Shown here: positions 54,247 through 64,000 of the stretch, piece after piece
Position numbering within the stretch: the stretch's first letter is position 1
Layout of the letters: each line of letters starts with the position of its first letter
Source: Proteles cristata cristata
Taxonomy: Eukaryota; Chordata; Mammalia; Carnivora; Hyaenidae
Assembly (NCBI GenBank): GCA_017311185.1
Contig: JAESUZ010004128.1
Location: 186,001 to 250,000, forward strand
Length of the DNA stretch: 64,000 nucleotides
Direction: 5' to 3'
Notes under the pieces: generated by a model
Database searches by the model: none
Told to the model about the DNA's origin: nothing
Seen by the model: only the letters and a program-made list of their open reading frames with translations
Made by a program: the position numbers and the translations under genes

Positions 54247-54554
54247 TTATTTTGAAATGTATACCAGATATTTGTGTGGATATAAGTGCATGTGCATGTG
54301 TATACACACATACATACCTAAATTGTATTCACTTAATATTATGTACAGTATTGGGCTGTATTTGCATTTCTTTGGTTGTTGGTGAGTGGACATCTGTTTC
54401 ACTATTCTTCTTTGTGAATTTTATTTGTGTGTGTGTGTCTTCTCTATTCATGCTTTTTATCAATTTTACTCGTGGAAGGGAGAAACTTGTTTACATATTT
54501 AGATACAGTAATTCCATGCTAAGGAATTTATTCTAAGAATGTGCTATTACTTTT
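54247..54554 (-). other. Unassigned DNA, probable antisense L1 remnant
   Basis: 'gggctgtatttgcatttctttggttg' and 'gtgagtggacatctgtttc' are weakly L1-like in antisense. A 94-codon frame 54252-54536 is hydrophobic but unrecognised. Confidence 0.35.
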
Positions 54555-54570
54555 AAAATTTATATATGTA

Positions 54571-54801
54571 GGGGCTCCTGGGTGGCTTAGTCGGTTAAGC
54601 GTCCGACTTTCGCTTAGGTCATGATCTCGCGGTTCGTGGGTTCGAGCCCCTCGTCGGGCTCTGTGCTGACTGCCAGCTCAGAGCCTGGAGCCTGCTTCAG
54701 TCTGTGACTCCCTCTCTCTCTGACCCTCCCCTGCTCACGCTGTCTCTCTCTCTCCCTTAGAAATAAATAAAACATTAAAAAAAATTTTTTTTAAAGTAAA
54801 T
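54571..54801 (+). mobile_element. CAN-SINE, young type, 16-bp perfect TSD
   Basis: ggggctcctgggtggcttagtcgg, gactttcgcttaggtc, gggttcgagcccctcgtcggg, gactgccagctcag, ttagaaataaataaaacatt. TSD aaaatttatatatgta at 54555-54570 and 54802-54817. Confidence 0.96.
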
Positions 54802-54817
54802 AAAATTTATATATGTA

Positions 54818-55490
54818 TATGTGTGTGTCTGTGTGTATATACATATATCCAAAAGCAAATGCGTTGAGTTCTATAATATAACCAGTATACTACAGAAGGA
54901 GAATATGGCCATAATTTAACCACAGCATCTGCCCTCAAAACGACTGTAGTCTGCTCTGAAGGGAAAGGCAGGAAACACCAGACAACACAGTGATGTTCCA
55001 TGACCACATGACGGGAAGCTTGGCCAGATCATACGCATGGCAAGAATCTTCATGACCAGAACAGAGTGTGAGTGGGGCATTTAGACAAAGCTGTGTGGAA
55101 CAGAGACCCCTGGAGCTTTAGGACTATATGAATGTGGGGGGGGGGGGAGAAGGGGAAGGGGGCTGGATTTATCCTCTGGGGAGTCAGTCAGATTGCAGGA
55201 CATGGGACAGGGATGAATGAACTCAATGAAGACAGTCAATGAAGACAGAGACTGGCTGGGAAAGACGGGGACTGTGGTTTCCTAGGCCGGGAACATGGAG
55301 TCTTTAAATACAATGGAGGCTGCTCTAGCTGCTTTGTTGGGTGCAGGCAAAGCCTCCAGAACTTTTACTGGAGAGGAACAGGGAGAGGGAGGCACCATCC
55401 CAGTAGCTGACCTGATGATAATAACCACCTGTATCTTACAGACTCGGACAACAGAAAGAAAACATGAAAATCAGGCTTCCTACAGAAGTA
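54818..55490. other. Unassigned low-repeat DNA with G-rich run
   Basis: A short TG/TA tract follows the SINE duplication. tgtgggggggggggggagaa and ggggaaggggg lie at about 55135-55161. Otherwise no repeat or gene. Confidence 0.45.
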
Positions 55491-55502
55491 CAAACTCAAC
55501 AT

Positions 55503-55721
55503 TTAAAAAAATTTTTTTCAATGTTTTATTTATTTCTGAGAGAGAGAGAGAGAGACAGCATGAGCAGGGAAGGGTCAGAGAGAGGGGGAGACACAGAATC
55601 TGAAACAGGCTCCAGGCTCTCAGCTAGCTCAGAGCCCGACGCGGGGCTCAAACCCACAAACCATGAGATCATGACCTGAGCCGAAGTTGGACGCTTAACC
55701 GACTGAGACACCCAGGCACCC
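55503..55721 (-). mobile_element. CAN-SINE, agaaata type, 12-bp TSD
   Basis: tttttttcaatgttttatttatttctgagag, 'ctctcagctagctcagagcc', 'gagacacccaggcacccc'. Perfect TSD caaactcaacat at 55491-55502 and 55722-55733. Confidence 0.95.
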
Positions 55722-55814
55722 CAAACTCAACATATTTTTAAATGGGGATAGTTCTCCTCTCCGAATTTACAGTCAAAGAGTGTGAATTTCATTTTTAAAA
55801 ATAACCACTTTCCA

Positions 55815-56020
55815 GGGCACCTGGGTGGCTCAGTGGTTAAGTGTCCAACTTCAGCTCGGGTCATGATCTCGCTGTTCATGAGTTCGAGCCCCACATGGGC
55901 CCTGTGCTGACAGCTCAGAGCCTGGAGCTTGCTTCAGATTCTGTCTCCCTCTCTCTCAGCCCCTCCCATGCCCATGCTCTATCCCTCTCTCTCAAAAATA
56001 AATAAACATTTAAAAAATTA
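55815..56020 (+). mobile_element. CAN-SINE, standard type
   Basis: agggcacctgggtggctcagtgg, gagttcgagccccacatggg, caaaaataaataaacatttaaaa. Confidence 0.94.
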
Positions 56021-56149
56021 TAAAAATTACCTTTCCTTTGGCGTCTTTTCTCTCAATTGTAAGTAAAGCTTTTAATAAAGCTTTCTATTAAAATTTTTAA
56101 CCTACATCAGCCTGTATGGCCCACCTGAAAATCTATGCTCACATTCTAG

Positions 56150-56240
56150 ACATGCCTGACTGGCTCAGTCGGTAGAGTATACAGCTCTTGATCTCAAAGT
56201 CATGAGTTCAAGCCCCCACGTTGGGCATGAAGCCTACTTA
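56150..56240 (+). mobile_element. Short/old CAN-SINE
   Basis: gacatgcctgactggctcagtcgg, cagctcttgatctcaaagtc, gttcaagcccccacgttggg, gaagcctacttagg. Its tail has become the adjacent microsatellite. Confidence 0.87.
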
Positions 56241-56298
56241 GGAAGGAAGAAACGAACGAATGAACGAACGAACGAACGAATGAAAGAATAAAGGAAGG
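56241..56298 (+). repeat. (GAAC/GAAT)n microsatellite from a SINE tail
   Basis: aaggaagaaacgaacgaatg and further gaac/gaat units directly follow the SINE body where the A tail should be. Confidence 0.9.
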
Positions 56299-56399
56299 AT
56301 TTAAGTAAGTGGTAACATAATGTCCTCATAAAAGTAAATGGTTTATTAAAAGAAAAACAAAACCATTCTAGGTCATCTTCCCTGTTTCTCTCCTTGCTC

Positions 56400-57170
56400 A
56401 TATAACCACAGGAGGAAGCATCTGTGTGTGCATATACACAATTGTTCCTATTTCACACAATGAGCACATTTCTTTTCTCTTTCAACAATACTTCATGGAA
56501 ATCCCTTCTAATCAACCAGTGTGTCTCTAACTCATTCTTCGTTTTCTCATTCATTCCTTATTGGGCTGCATATGAGTCTATCACATAGCATGCTGTCATT
56601 TACTCAACCACTGTCCTAGTGACCTTTTTTTAACATTTAAACAAATTTTTAAGTGTGATTATTTGTTTTGAGAGAGAGAAGGCACACACAAATGGGGGAG
56701 GGGCAGAGAGAAGGAGAGACAGAATCCTAAACGGACAACCGACTGCACTACCCAGGCACATCTGTCCCACTAATCTTTTTAACCACAAGCAGTGCTACAA
56801 TCCCGAATATCTTATACACGTTTCTCATGTACTAATGAGCTTTATGAACTGGATGAATCATACACTTCTTATTTTAATGAATATGGCAAGATTATTTTCC
56901 AAAAAGGCTATAACACTCTATGTATGGACAGACCTCTTTCTCTCCACCCCCACCAGTGATGACTAGTATTTCGCATTTGAACTTGTCAACTTAGTTCATA
57001 TAAATTGGTATTTCATTGTTATTTTGATTTTGACTTTCCTGGCTCCTCATGAATCTGAGCCTGCTTTCATATATTTTTGGCCATTTGGATTTCCTTTTCT
57101 ATTTATATCCTTTGCTCATTTCTGTTTATATCCTTTGCTCATCATTTCCTTTCTGTGACCCAGTCTATGG
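56400..57170 (-). mobile_element. Old L1 ORF2/3' region (antisense), first of two
   Basis: 'ttcaacaatacttcatggaaatcc', 'cattccttattgggctgcatatg', 'ggcaagattattttccaaaaagg' and 'ttttggccatttggatttcc' are antisense L1M order. It contains a SINE and, at 57099-57145, a 22-bp tandem duplication (atttatatcctttgctcat repeated). Confidence 0.7.
56640..56764 (-). mobile_element. CAN-SINE with large internal deletion
   Basis: aaatttttaagtgtgattatttg, gagagagaaggcacacac, then only 'cggacaaccgactgcactacccaggcac': the B-box half is missing. Confidence 0.82.
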
Positions 57171-57179
57171 GGCTTTTAA

Positions 57180-58085
57180 AGTATTTGTCAGTCTCTTTTA
57201 CTGCAAAATATAACACAAGTATTCACAATATAAATGTACAATTTCACCATTTTACAAAACAAAAACTCTCTGACAGCCATCTGGATCAGGAAACAAAACA
57301 CAGCACCCCACCCCAGAAGCTCTTTGTCTATCTTCCTCTTCCCAATCACAAACTCCTCCTTCTCCCCCCAAAAGAACCAATATTTTTACTTCAGGTATTA
57401 CTTACCAGCTTTTCTTTATGGTTTTAGCAGCCAAGTATTTAACCTAAATATGAGAGTTTGAAACTTTACAGAAAAGAAATCATATAGCAATGTTCTTTTG
57501 TCTCTGATCTCTTTCTTTCAACATTATATTTGCAGGACTCATTCAAGTTTTTGGATGTGGTCCTTTCCTTTCCATCACTATAGCATATTCCCCTTTATAA
57601 ATATGCCACAATTCATTTATCCATTCTACTGTTGAAGGAATTCCAGTTTAAAGCTATAATAAAAGTAAATTGCAATGGAAATATATACATCAACTGGGGA
57701 AATGTGCGCTGAATTCTTTTGATTGTATATCTAATGGTAGAATTGCTGGGGCATGTAGAAAGTACATCCTTAAGTGTAATAATTCCTGCCAAACAGTCTT
57801 CCAAAGCGGTTCTCACCAGGGCACATCCTAGATAGTATTCATGATCCCCACCCAAACTTGGTGTAATCAGGTTCCTGCCTCCCCACCCCCATGGGTGCAT
57901 ACAGGCAATCTCAGGATTGTGGCTTTCATTAATGAGCACCTTTTCATATAGGACCACCGGATTCTCTCTTTTGTGAAATACGTTTTCAACTGCTCTTGCC
58001 CATTTTAACACTAGCTCGTCTTCTCTATTTTGTCGATTTGTTTTCCTTTATTCATTATAGACTGGAGTGTTTTGTCAAATGAAAA
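57180..58085 (-). mobile_element. Old L1 3' UTR and ORF2 end (antisense), second of two
   Basis: 'atgtacaatttcaccattttac', 'tctttctttcaacattatatttgcaggactcattcaag', 'atgccacaattcatttatccattctactgttgaagg', 'gtagaattgctggggcatg' and 'ccaaacagtcttccaaagcggttc' follow the antisense L1ME/MD order. Confidence 0.85.
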
Positions 58086-58110
58086 TTTCATTTTAAAATC
58101 AACTTTCTTA

Positions 58111-58303
58111 GGGTGCCTGGATGGCTCATTCGGCTAGGTGTCTGACTCTTGATTTCCGCTCAGGTCATGATCTCACACTGGTGAGATCAAGCCCCGTATT
58201 GGCCTCTGCTCTGACAGTGGAAAGCCTGCTTGGGACTCTCTCTCTCCCTCTCTCTGCCCCTCTCCCCTCTCAAAGTAAATAAATGGACATTAAAAATAAA
58301 AAT
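58111..58303 (+). mobile_element. CAN-SINE, older type, 16-bp TSD
   Basis: gggtgcctggatggctcattcgg, gactcttgatttccgctcagg, gacagtggaaagcctgcttggg. TSD aaaatcaactttctta (58095-58110) and aaaatcagctttctta (58304-58319). Confidence 0.95.
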
Positions 58304-59131
58304 AAAATCAGCTTTCTTAAGAAGGCAATATGGTACAATTTTAATTGGAAGTTAAATTTTCTCAGTCCATGCACCAACATAAACAACCAAATGGGTAAGA
58401 AATCAAAATGTAGAAAATGAACAATACAAATACTAGAAGAAAGTGATATAGATTCCTTTATAGCCTGGATCTAGCGACGACCTTTAAGCCAGGACTCAAA
58501 ATCCAAAACCAACAACAAGAAGGATTCATAAAGTTCATTTCATGAAAAAATTTTAAACTCTCCTGTCACCACAACGACAGCCACAAAACTCCATGAAGAA
58601 ACTCAAAGGACAAATGACAACCTGGAATAGAATATCTGCAGCCTCCATCACAGATAAAGAGCTCCCGTCCCTGATTTACAAAGCACTTTATATATTGAGC
58701 GGGAGAAATTTAACAAGAACTTCATTGAAACAAAGACATAAGTAGCGGTTTGCAGAAAAACCAATAAGCAAATGGTAGTTCAACATGGGAAAAGATGCTC
58801 AACTTAATTTATCAGTAAAATGTACCTTGAGGCACTATGTCTAACCAATCAGAAGGTTAAAAATTCAAAAATTTGACACTACAACTCTCGTGGTGAGCCT
58901 AGGGAAAGACGGGCCTGCTATTTTAAATTGACAGCAGGATGGCAAAATGGAACAAACCTTATGAAAAGGAATGTTGCCTTATCTGCCAAAACTGTATATT
59001 CTTCAGTCAGTAATTCCACTTCTATAAATTCACCCTGAGAGATAGCAGCCCAAATAAACAAAAAATGCCAGAGGCTCCCATCGTGAAGTTATTTTTAGTG
59101 CCCAATATTAGATAAAAAAGTAAATAACCAT

Positions 59132-59328
59132 GGTACCTGGGTGGTTCAGTTGCTTAAGTGTCCAACTCTTGGTTTCTGCTCAGCTCATGATCTCATGGTT
59201 CGTGGGTTCAAGCCCCGTGTCAGGCTCTGCGCTGACAGTGCAGAGTCTGCTTGGGATTCTCTCTCTCTCTCTATCTCTATCTCTCCCTCCCTTTCTCTCA
59301 AAATAGATAAATAAACTTTAAAAAAAGC
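59132..59328 (+). mobile_element. CAN-SINE, older type, 11-bp TSD
   Basis: ggtacctgggtggttcagttgc, gactct-like 'ccaactcttggtttctgctcag', gacagtgcagagtctgcttggg. TSD taaataaccat (59121-59131) and taaatgaccat (59329-59339). Confidence 0.94.
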
Positions 59329-59490
59329 TAAATGACCATCCTTAGAAGACTGGATGAAAATTATAGTGCAATCACGTGATGACATTACACAGGCTAAAAG
59401 GAAAGGTGGAAGATCTTTATGAACAAATATGGAACAATTTTGGGACACAATTCCAAGTGAAAAGGGTGTGGTATAAAAAACATGCAGGTA

Positions 59491-59724
59491 GGGGCACCTG
59501 GGTGGCTCAGTAGGTTAAGCGTCGGACTTGGCTCAGGTCATGATCTCATGATTCATGGGTACGAGCCCCTGGGAGGGCTCTGTGCTGACAGCTCAGAGGC
59601 TGGAGCCCACTTCGGATTCTGTGTCTCCCTCTCTCTCTCTGTCCCTCCCCTGCTCGTGCTCTGTCTTTCTCTGTCTTCCAAAATTAAATAAATGTTAAAA
59701 CATTTTTTTAATAAAAAAAATTCA
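59491..59724 (+). mobile_element. CAN-SINE, standard type, left half of a tandem pair
   Basis: ggggcacctgggtggctcag, gggtacgagcccctgggaggg, ccaaaattaaataaatgttaaaac and an A-rich tail into which the next SINE follows. Confidence 0.94.
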
Positions 59725-59941
59725 GGGGCACCTGGATGGCTCAGTCAGTCAAGTGTCTGACTTTGGCTCAGGTCATGATCTCACATCACAGTCCATGAGT
59801 TCCAGCCTCGCATTGGGCTCTGTGCTGACAGCTCAGAGCCTGGAGCCTTCTTTGGATTCTGTGTCTCCCTCTCTCTCTGCCTCTCCTCCACTCACTCTCT
59901 GTCTCCCAAAATAAAATAAAGACATTAAAAAAACTTTTTTA
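59725..59941 (+). mobile_element. CAN-SINE, standard type, right half of a tandem pair
   Basis: ggggcacctggatggctcag, gagttccagcctcgcattggg, cccaaaataaaataaagacatt. The pair is flanked by atgcaggta at 59482-59490 and 59942-59950. Confidence 0.94.
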
Positions 59942-60287
59942 ATGCAGGTAATAAGATACATTTTTTATGAGAAAGAAAGGGAAATAAGACTACATAGAAA
60001 CATAGGCTTATTTTCTTAAAACAGTAAAGATAAAGCAGAAATAAATATGAATATTTTTCTGTACTAAGCAGATAAGAGAGGACACCTGGCAATAGGGACA
60101 GAAGTGAGACTCTTCTGAATACATACTTTATATTTTTAAAAAATTTAAATTGCAAAAAGAGATTAACACAAAACCCTAAAATTAAATACAAATAGAAACA
60201 CATCAGTCAAGATGTGTATCAAATTGATCACACAATCACAGATAAAAGAATTAATTTAAATAACTTCCTATCACAGTATTCTGTTTT

Positions 60288-60486
60288 TAAATTTTTTAAT
60301 GTTTTATTTATTTTTGAGAGAAAGAACATAAGCAGGGGAAGGACAGAGAGAGAAGGGAACAGAAGATCCAAAGCAGGCTCTGCACTGACAGCAGCAAACC
60401 CCATGCGGGGCTTGAACTCACAAACTGAGATCATGACCTGAGCGATCATGTTGGTCGCTCAACAAACTGAGCCACCCAGGTACCCC
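60288..60486 (-). mobile_element. CAN-SINE, older type
   Basis: aaattttttaatgttttatttatttttgag, 'gaccctgagcgatcatgttgg'-like disturbed head, 'gagccacccaggtacccc' end. The B-box part reads ggggcttgaactc. Confidence 0.9.
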
Positions 60487-60754
60487 TCATTACATACTCT
60501 TAATGGAATATGTATATTCAAGACCAAAAATTTGCAAAAATTATACTGAACTTAACCTAGTAGGTTTGTTGTTGGCCAGGGAGTAAGTGCTGTAATTCTG
60601 AAAGTATTCTCTACATGTCAAAGGGGAGAGCAAATGAATAAATACATGGTGTTTTGGGGAACCTAGGTTTTTACTGTGGGAGAGGAGAGATACCAATATT
60701 TAAAGAGAACTCTGTGATATTGGAGAAAACCAATAAATGTTTTGGGTGTATGCA
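60487..60754. other. Unassigned DNA
   Basis: No gene or repeat recognised. Confidence 0.4.
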
Positions 60755-60760
60755 TGTGCA

Positions 60761-60802
<42 letters not shown>

Positions 60803-60882
60803 CGCATTATATTAATATAATAATATATAATATATAATACATTATATTATATATATATGATATATAATATATATATAATATT
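60755..60882. repeat. (TG)n followed by (TA)n-rich microsatellite
   Basis: About 20 TG units with a gcgtgcgc end (60764-60806), then about 75 bp of TAATATA/TATATA sequence. Confidence 0.95.
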
Positions 60883-61150
60883 TCCTTGCTCTGTCCCTTG
60901 AAACAGCTTAAAAACAAGGATGCCTCTTGAGCAAGAAGTACATCCAATAACAATATTTTTGTTTCTATATACACTTACCCTCTAAAAGAAACCAGGGCTC
61001 CTTGATGAAATGGCTGAGAAAGTGTGTGAGCCAGGAATATCAGGCAGTGTCAGACAGCAAAGAAAGGCTCAAAGATGAAAAGAATATTTCAAGGGGCAGA
61101 GGATCGAGCTTAAAGGGGTATGTGAACATCAGAAAATAGTGAGCGTGAAG
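60883..61150. other. Unassigned DNA
   Basis: Nothing recognised; may be the upstream part of the following L1 3' UTR. Confidence 0.35.
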
Positions 61151-61942
61151 GATTACAACACAATGAATTTAAGCCAAAAATCCCTAGACTGTAGGAATCA
61201 TAGTGATACTCCAAAAGAAAGAAAGGGGAAAGAGAGAGAGATAGCTCTTCTGTACAGAGACTCCTATTAATAAACATAGAGTAATGACAATAAGGAGACC
61301 CCTATCTGCACCCCTCATCATAATCACTTAGTCAGACAATAATCCTTAATGGACACACTAGGTAAATGTCATGGGGACATAGATGGTTCACAAAGGCTAC
61401 CGGTGGCACCAGAGAGATCATCTTTATGACAGGGGACTGGAAGTGACAATTTGAAGGGAACAAACTTAGCTTCAACAGGAGAACTTGACATTGGGCACCT
61501 CCTGGTGTGACACACCTTTAAATTAGTGTAAACTAATGAGGGTAGCCATGAAGATGAATTTTTTAAAAATCCAGAATATGAGATATTCTACAGGACCACT
61601 AGTCTAGACTCTTCATAAACAAAAAAAAAGTCAACGTAATGAGAAATCAGGGGAGGGTAAACTATTCTAATAAAAAGATACTTGTCATGTGTGCATGTCA
61701 CATTACTTGGGAACATCAGACTCTGTTACAGAGATGAGAAAGCAAATAAGGCAGGGAGAGAAATTAAGCATAGGGCCAAATGGTTTGAGATGTGGGCAGA
61801 ATTCATAAGATGTCTTAAGTGTAGCCCAGCTAGATAAAATGCAGCTTAAATGTGCCAAACACAGAAAGAAAAAAATGACAAAATCCAGAAGGTACTAGAT
61901 ATTCATACTCTATAAAATATACAGAAGGTGTATATTGGGCAT
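61151..61942 (+). mobile_element. Old L1 (L1M-type) 3' UTR region
   Basis: 'gagaacttgacattgggcacctcc', 'ccagaatatgagatattctacaggaccactagtctagactcttc' and 'aaaaaagtcaacgtaatgagaaatcagggg' are characteristic of L1MC-type 3' UTRs. It resumes at about 62640. Confidence 0.7.
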
Positions 61943-61961
61943 TCCGTTTTCATGAAGTCTT

Positions 61962-62170
61962 TTTTTTTTAATTATTATTTTAAGCATTTATTCAGTTTTG
62001 AGAGACAGAGAATAAGTGGGAAAAGGGCAGAGAGAGAGGGAGACACAGAATCTGAAACAGGCTCTGAGCCGTCAGCACAGAGCCCAATGTGGGGCTCAAA
62101 CCCACAAACCGTGAGATCATGACCTGAGCTGAAGTCGGATGCTTAACCGACTGAGCCACCCACGCGCCCC
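61962..62170 (-). mobile_element. CAN-SINE, 19-bp TSD
   Basis: tttttttaattattattttaagc, 'gaggctctgagccgtcagcac'-type middle, 'gagccacccacgcgcccc' end. TSD tccgttttcatgaagtctt (61943-61961) and tccgtgttcatgaagtctt (62171-62189). Confidence 0.95.
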
Positions 62171-62189
62171 TCCGTGTTCATGAAGTCTT

Positions 62190-62639
62190 ACAATTAACCA
62201 CACGTTGGTGATGTCCATCAGGCAAGTTGTCGGCCTTAGCCTGGCACCCTGTGTCTCTCCCATACAGCAAGGGTGCATCTGGGTCCCCAAAATCTCCCAC
62301 TCCTGGGCTCGTTGGCTCAAACCCCATCGCTGGCCCACAGAACCATAGCATCAGCTGGGAGAACAAAGCCACAGAGAGACAGGACCTACGTGTAGTCTGT
62401 GTCCCCTTGCCACCCGCTGTATGTTTTAACTGATTAAACCACGTGACTCAGGTATCTCCATTGGGCGGTGAGCTTTCCTGTTGTGAGATCAGGGAGAGCT
62501 TGGCAGATGCTGTCAGTGGTAAATCCTTTCACACTGAGTAAATGTCCCACATGATGTGACTTGAGAGCAAGTAGCAGCCAACTGTAACATGGGAATTGGA
62601 AAAATAACAGCTTTAAAAGACATGCAAGTGGAGCATTTG
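62190..62639. other. Unassigned DNA
   Basis: No gene or repeat recognised. Overlapping 64- to 73-codon frames on both strands have no resemblance. Confidence 0.4.
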
Positions 62640-62860
62640 AAGTACGGACCATATATAATGATGCTGGGATTTGTAGGGAAATGCCCTATCCCTGATGGAT
62701 GAATGCTAATGTATTTAGGAGTGTTGGAGAAAGGGACAGAAAGGAAATGTGACAAAATCTTAACTGGCAAATATGGGCAAAGGGTATATCGGTGCTGGTC
62801 TTTTCATGAAATGTTTGTGTAATTTACAATTTTCAAAATTAATTTTTTTAAACGGTCATG
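62640..62860 (+). mobile_element. Old L1 3' end
   Basis: 'gatgctgggatttgtagggaaatg' then 'ggcaaagggtatatcggtgctgg' and 'tttacaattttcaaaatta' match an L1M 3' UTR end. Confidence 0.65.
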
Positions 62861-62953
62861 AATTAAGCTCAAGGTTTATTTAGATGGGCAGCACCCATTT
62901 CTCTGGCTTCCTCTTCTCCTGTCCCGTATGAAAAGTGAAAGTAAAGCAATGTT

Positions 62954-63176
62954 GGGGCGCCTGGATGGCTCAGTCGGTCAAGCGTCCGACATCTGTTCAG
63001 GTCATGATTTCACAGCTCATGAGTTGGAGCACTGCATGGAGCTCTCTGCTTACAGCTCAGGGCCTGGAGCCTGCTTCAGATTCTGTGTCTCTCTCTCTGC
63101 CCCTCCCCTGTGCTCTCTCTCTCTCTCTCTTTCTGTCTCTCTTTCTCAAAAATAAGCATTAAAAATTTTTTAAAAA
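62954..63176 (+). mobile_element. CAN-SINE, standard type, 17-bp perfect TSD
   Basis: ggggcgcctggatggctcagtcgg, gagttggagcactgcatgg (decayed B box), cttacagctcagggcctggagcctgc. TSD gaaagtaaagcaatgtt at 62937-62953 and 63177-63193. Confidence 0.96.
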
Positions 63177-63193
63177 GAAAGTAAAGCAATGTT

Positions 63194-64000
63194 TACATAG
63201 TTGAGATTAACTTAAATGTAATCTTTATGTATAAATTCATAGCTTTGATTTCTGACTCTTCACCAATAATATCCCATGGTTTGGGATAATAATTTATGTC
63301 TTTGCCCAAGGTCAGCCTTATTATTTTCCTGTTATTTGGTCATGCTTGTGTCTACTGAAGAGATTGGTTTCTTTGCAAACATGTAAAATCTTGAAATCCT
63401 TCACTGAGTATGGCTGGCTTACTTTCAGTTAGTAAATGTAAAGTGAAAAATGTACCAAAAGACTCTATGAAGTAGACACCCAAAGGCCTAGAAATGGAAG
63501 TACTGTCCAAATCCTTTACTTTATCAAAATATTGTGGCATTGACTACAGTATCCGTAAGTTAAAATTCTTAAAAATTGAGAATTTAGTATGTAGTAAAGT
63601 GGATTGTTTCGAGACTCTGGTGGCCCCTCGGTGGTCATTACACTTAAGGAGCACCTGGTAAGTGTCCTACTGTAAGATTTACCAGGCATTTCCAGGCAAG
63701 CCAAGCCAAAGGTCATGAAGCCCCACCAGGAAGGCATTGTATGAAAATGCAGTGCTAAGAGCCCAGCGCCCATTCTTTGTCCCACCCCAGCTGTACCTAA
63801 GAAACCAGCAGAGGAATCAGATAGCCATGGAAATGAGATCAAGCGCACAATAGCAGTGAAGATAAGAAAAGTTCACAAGACTCCGACCTCAGAGAGGAGA
63901 GATGATTCTTCTCTTGGCTTTTTCTAGCTCTGGAGAGAAATGAGAGATGGCGAGATAGAAGGCTGCTGATAGGCTCAAACAGAAATTCAGTCTATATGGC
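63194..64000. other. Unassigned low-repeat DNA
   Basis: No gene or repeat recognised. A 110-codon minus frame (63516-63848) has no family resemblance. Confidence 0.45.

Larger units (their letters stand above)
58320..60285 (+). mobile_element. Old L1 (L1M-type) ORF2 region, split by three SINEs
   Basis: 'gtagaaaatgaacaatacaaatactagaag', 'acaacctggaatagaatatctgcag', 'aaaagatgctcaacttaatttatc', 'tgccaaaactgtatattcttcag' and 'gtagtaattccacttct'-like sequence follow ORF2 order, then 'gaccatccttagaagactgg' and 'gatacattttttatgagaaag'. The far right part is least certain. Confidence 0.72.

Noticed and set aside
57077..57427. 116-codon hydrophobic frame
   Set aside because: It runs across two antisense L1 remnants and reads their T-rich strand.

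Overview
The window is mammalian nuclear DNA from a carnivoran, most likely a cat (Felidae). The evidence is about sixty copies of a tRNA-derived SINE that begins gggcgcctgggtggctcag, carries a Pol III A box and B box (ggttcgagccc), continues ctgtgctgacagctcagagcctgg, and ends in a (CT)n stretch and aaaaataaataaacatt. This is the feliform CAN-SINE (SINEC_Fc-like). L1 3' ends reading gatgagcactgggtgttatatgg and old pan-mammalian repeats (MIR, L2, MER5A-type hAT, Tigger-like, LTR-like) fit the same assignment. I found no protein-coding gene, no intact RNA gene and no prokaryotic feature. The window reads as intergenic or deep intronic DNA, and open frames are mostly chance frames or readings of SINE and L1 DNA.

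SINE copies fall into four structural types, used in the entries. 'Short/old' copies stop soon after the B box (tgactcttgatctcagggtc...gagcctactta). 'Standard' copies have cagctcagagcctggagcctgctt and an aaaaataaataaa tail. 'agaaata' copies have cagctagctcagagcc and a ctcagaaataaataaa tail. 'Young' copies have gactttcgcttgggtc, gactgccagctcag, gtttcagtctgtgac and a ctagaaataaataaa tail.

Layout. 1-1.9 kb: L1 remnants carrying a SINE, a polypurine insert, MER5A and a Tigger-like element. 3-9 kb: SINEs in little-repeated DNA. 10-15 kb: old L1 ends and a dense SINE group, two of them nested. 15-19 kb: low-repeat DNA with MIR and L2 fragments and a broken 5S rRNA-like fragment. 19-21 kb: a three-layer L1/SINE/SINE nest. 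22.8-26 kb: L1 ORF2 pieces around a 1.5-kb GC-rich segment with an A-rich end, a candidate mRNA retrocopy. 28.7-37.8 kb: the most repeat-rich part, with a hAT element enclosing an LTR-like repeat and a younger L1 that itself holds a SINE, then a 1.9-kb L1 3' portion. 38-55 kb: scattered SINEs, three L1 3' ends and a second Tigger-like copy inverted relative to the first. 56-64 kb: two consecutive antisense L1 pieces, then sense L1M pieces and a TG/TA microsatellite.

The clearest biological signal is the insertion record. Many elements keep recognisable target-site duplications (TSDs), so nesting order can be read. In four cases a later SINE entered an older SINE at the same homologous site, TCTT/GATC. 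I see no new defence or metabolic system. Repeat family names come from memory of consensus sequences; no alignment was run.
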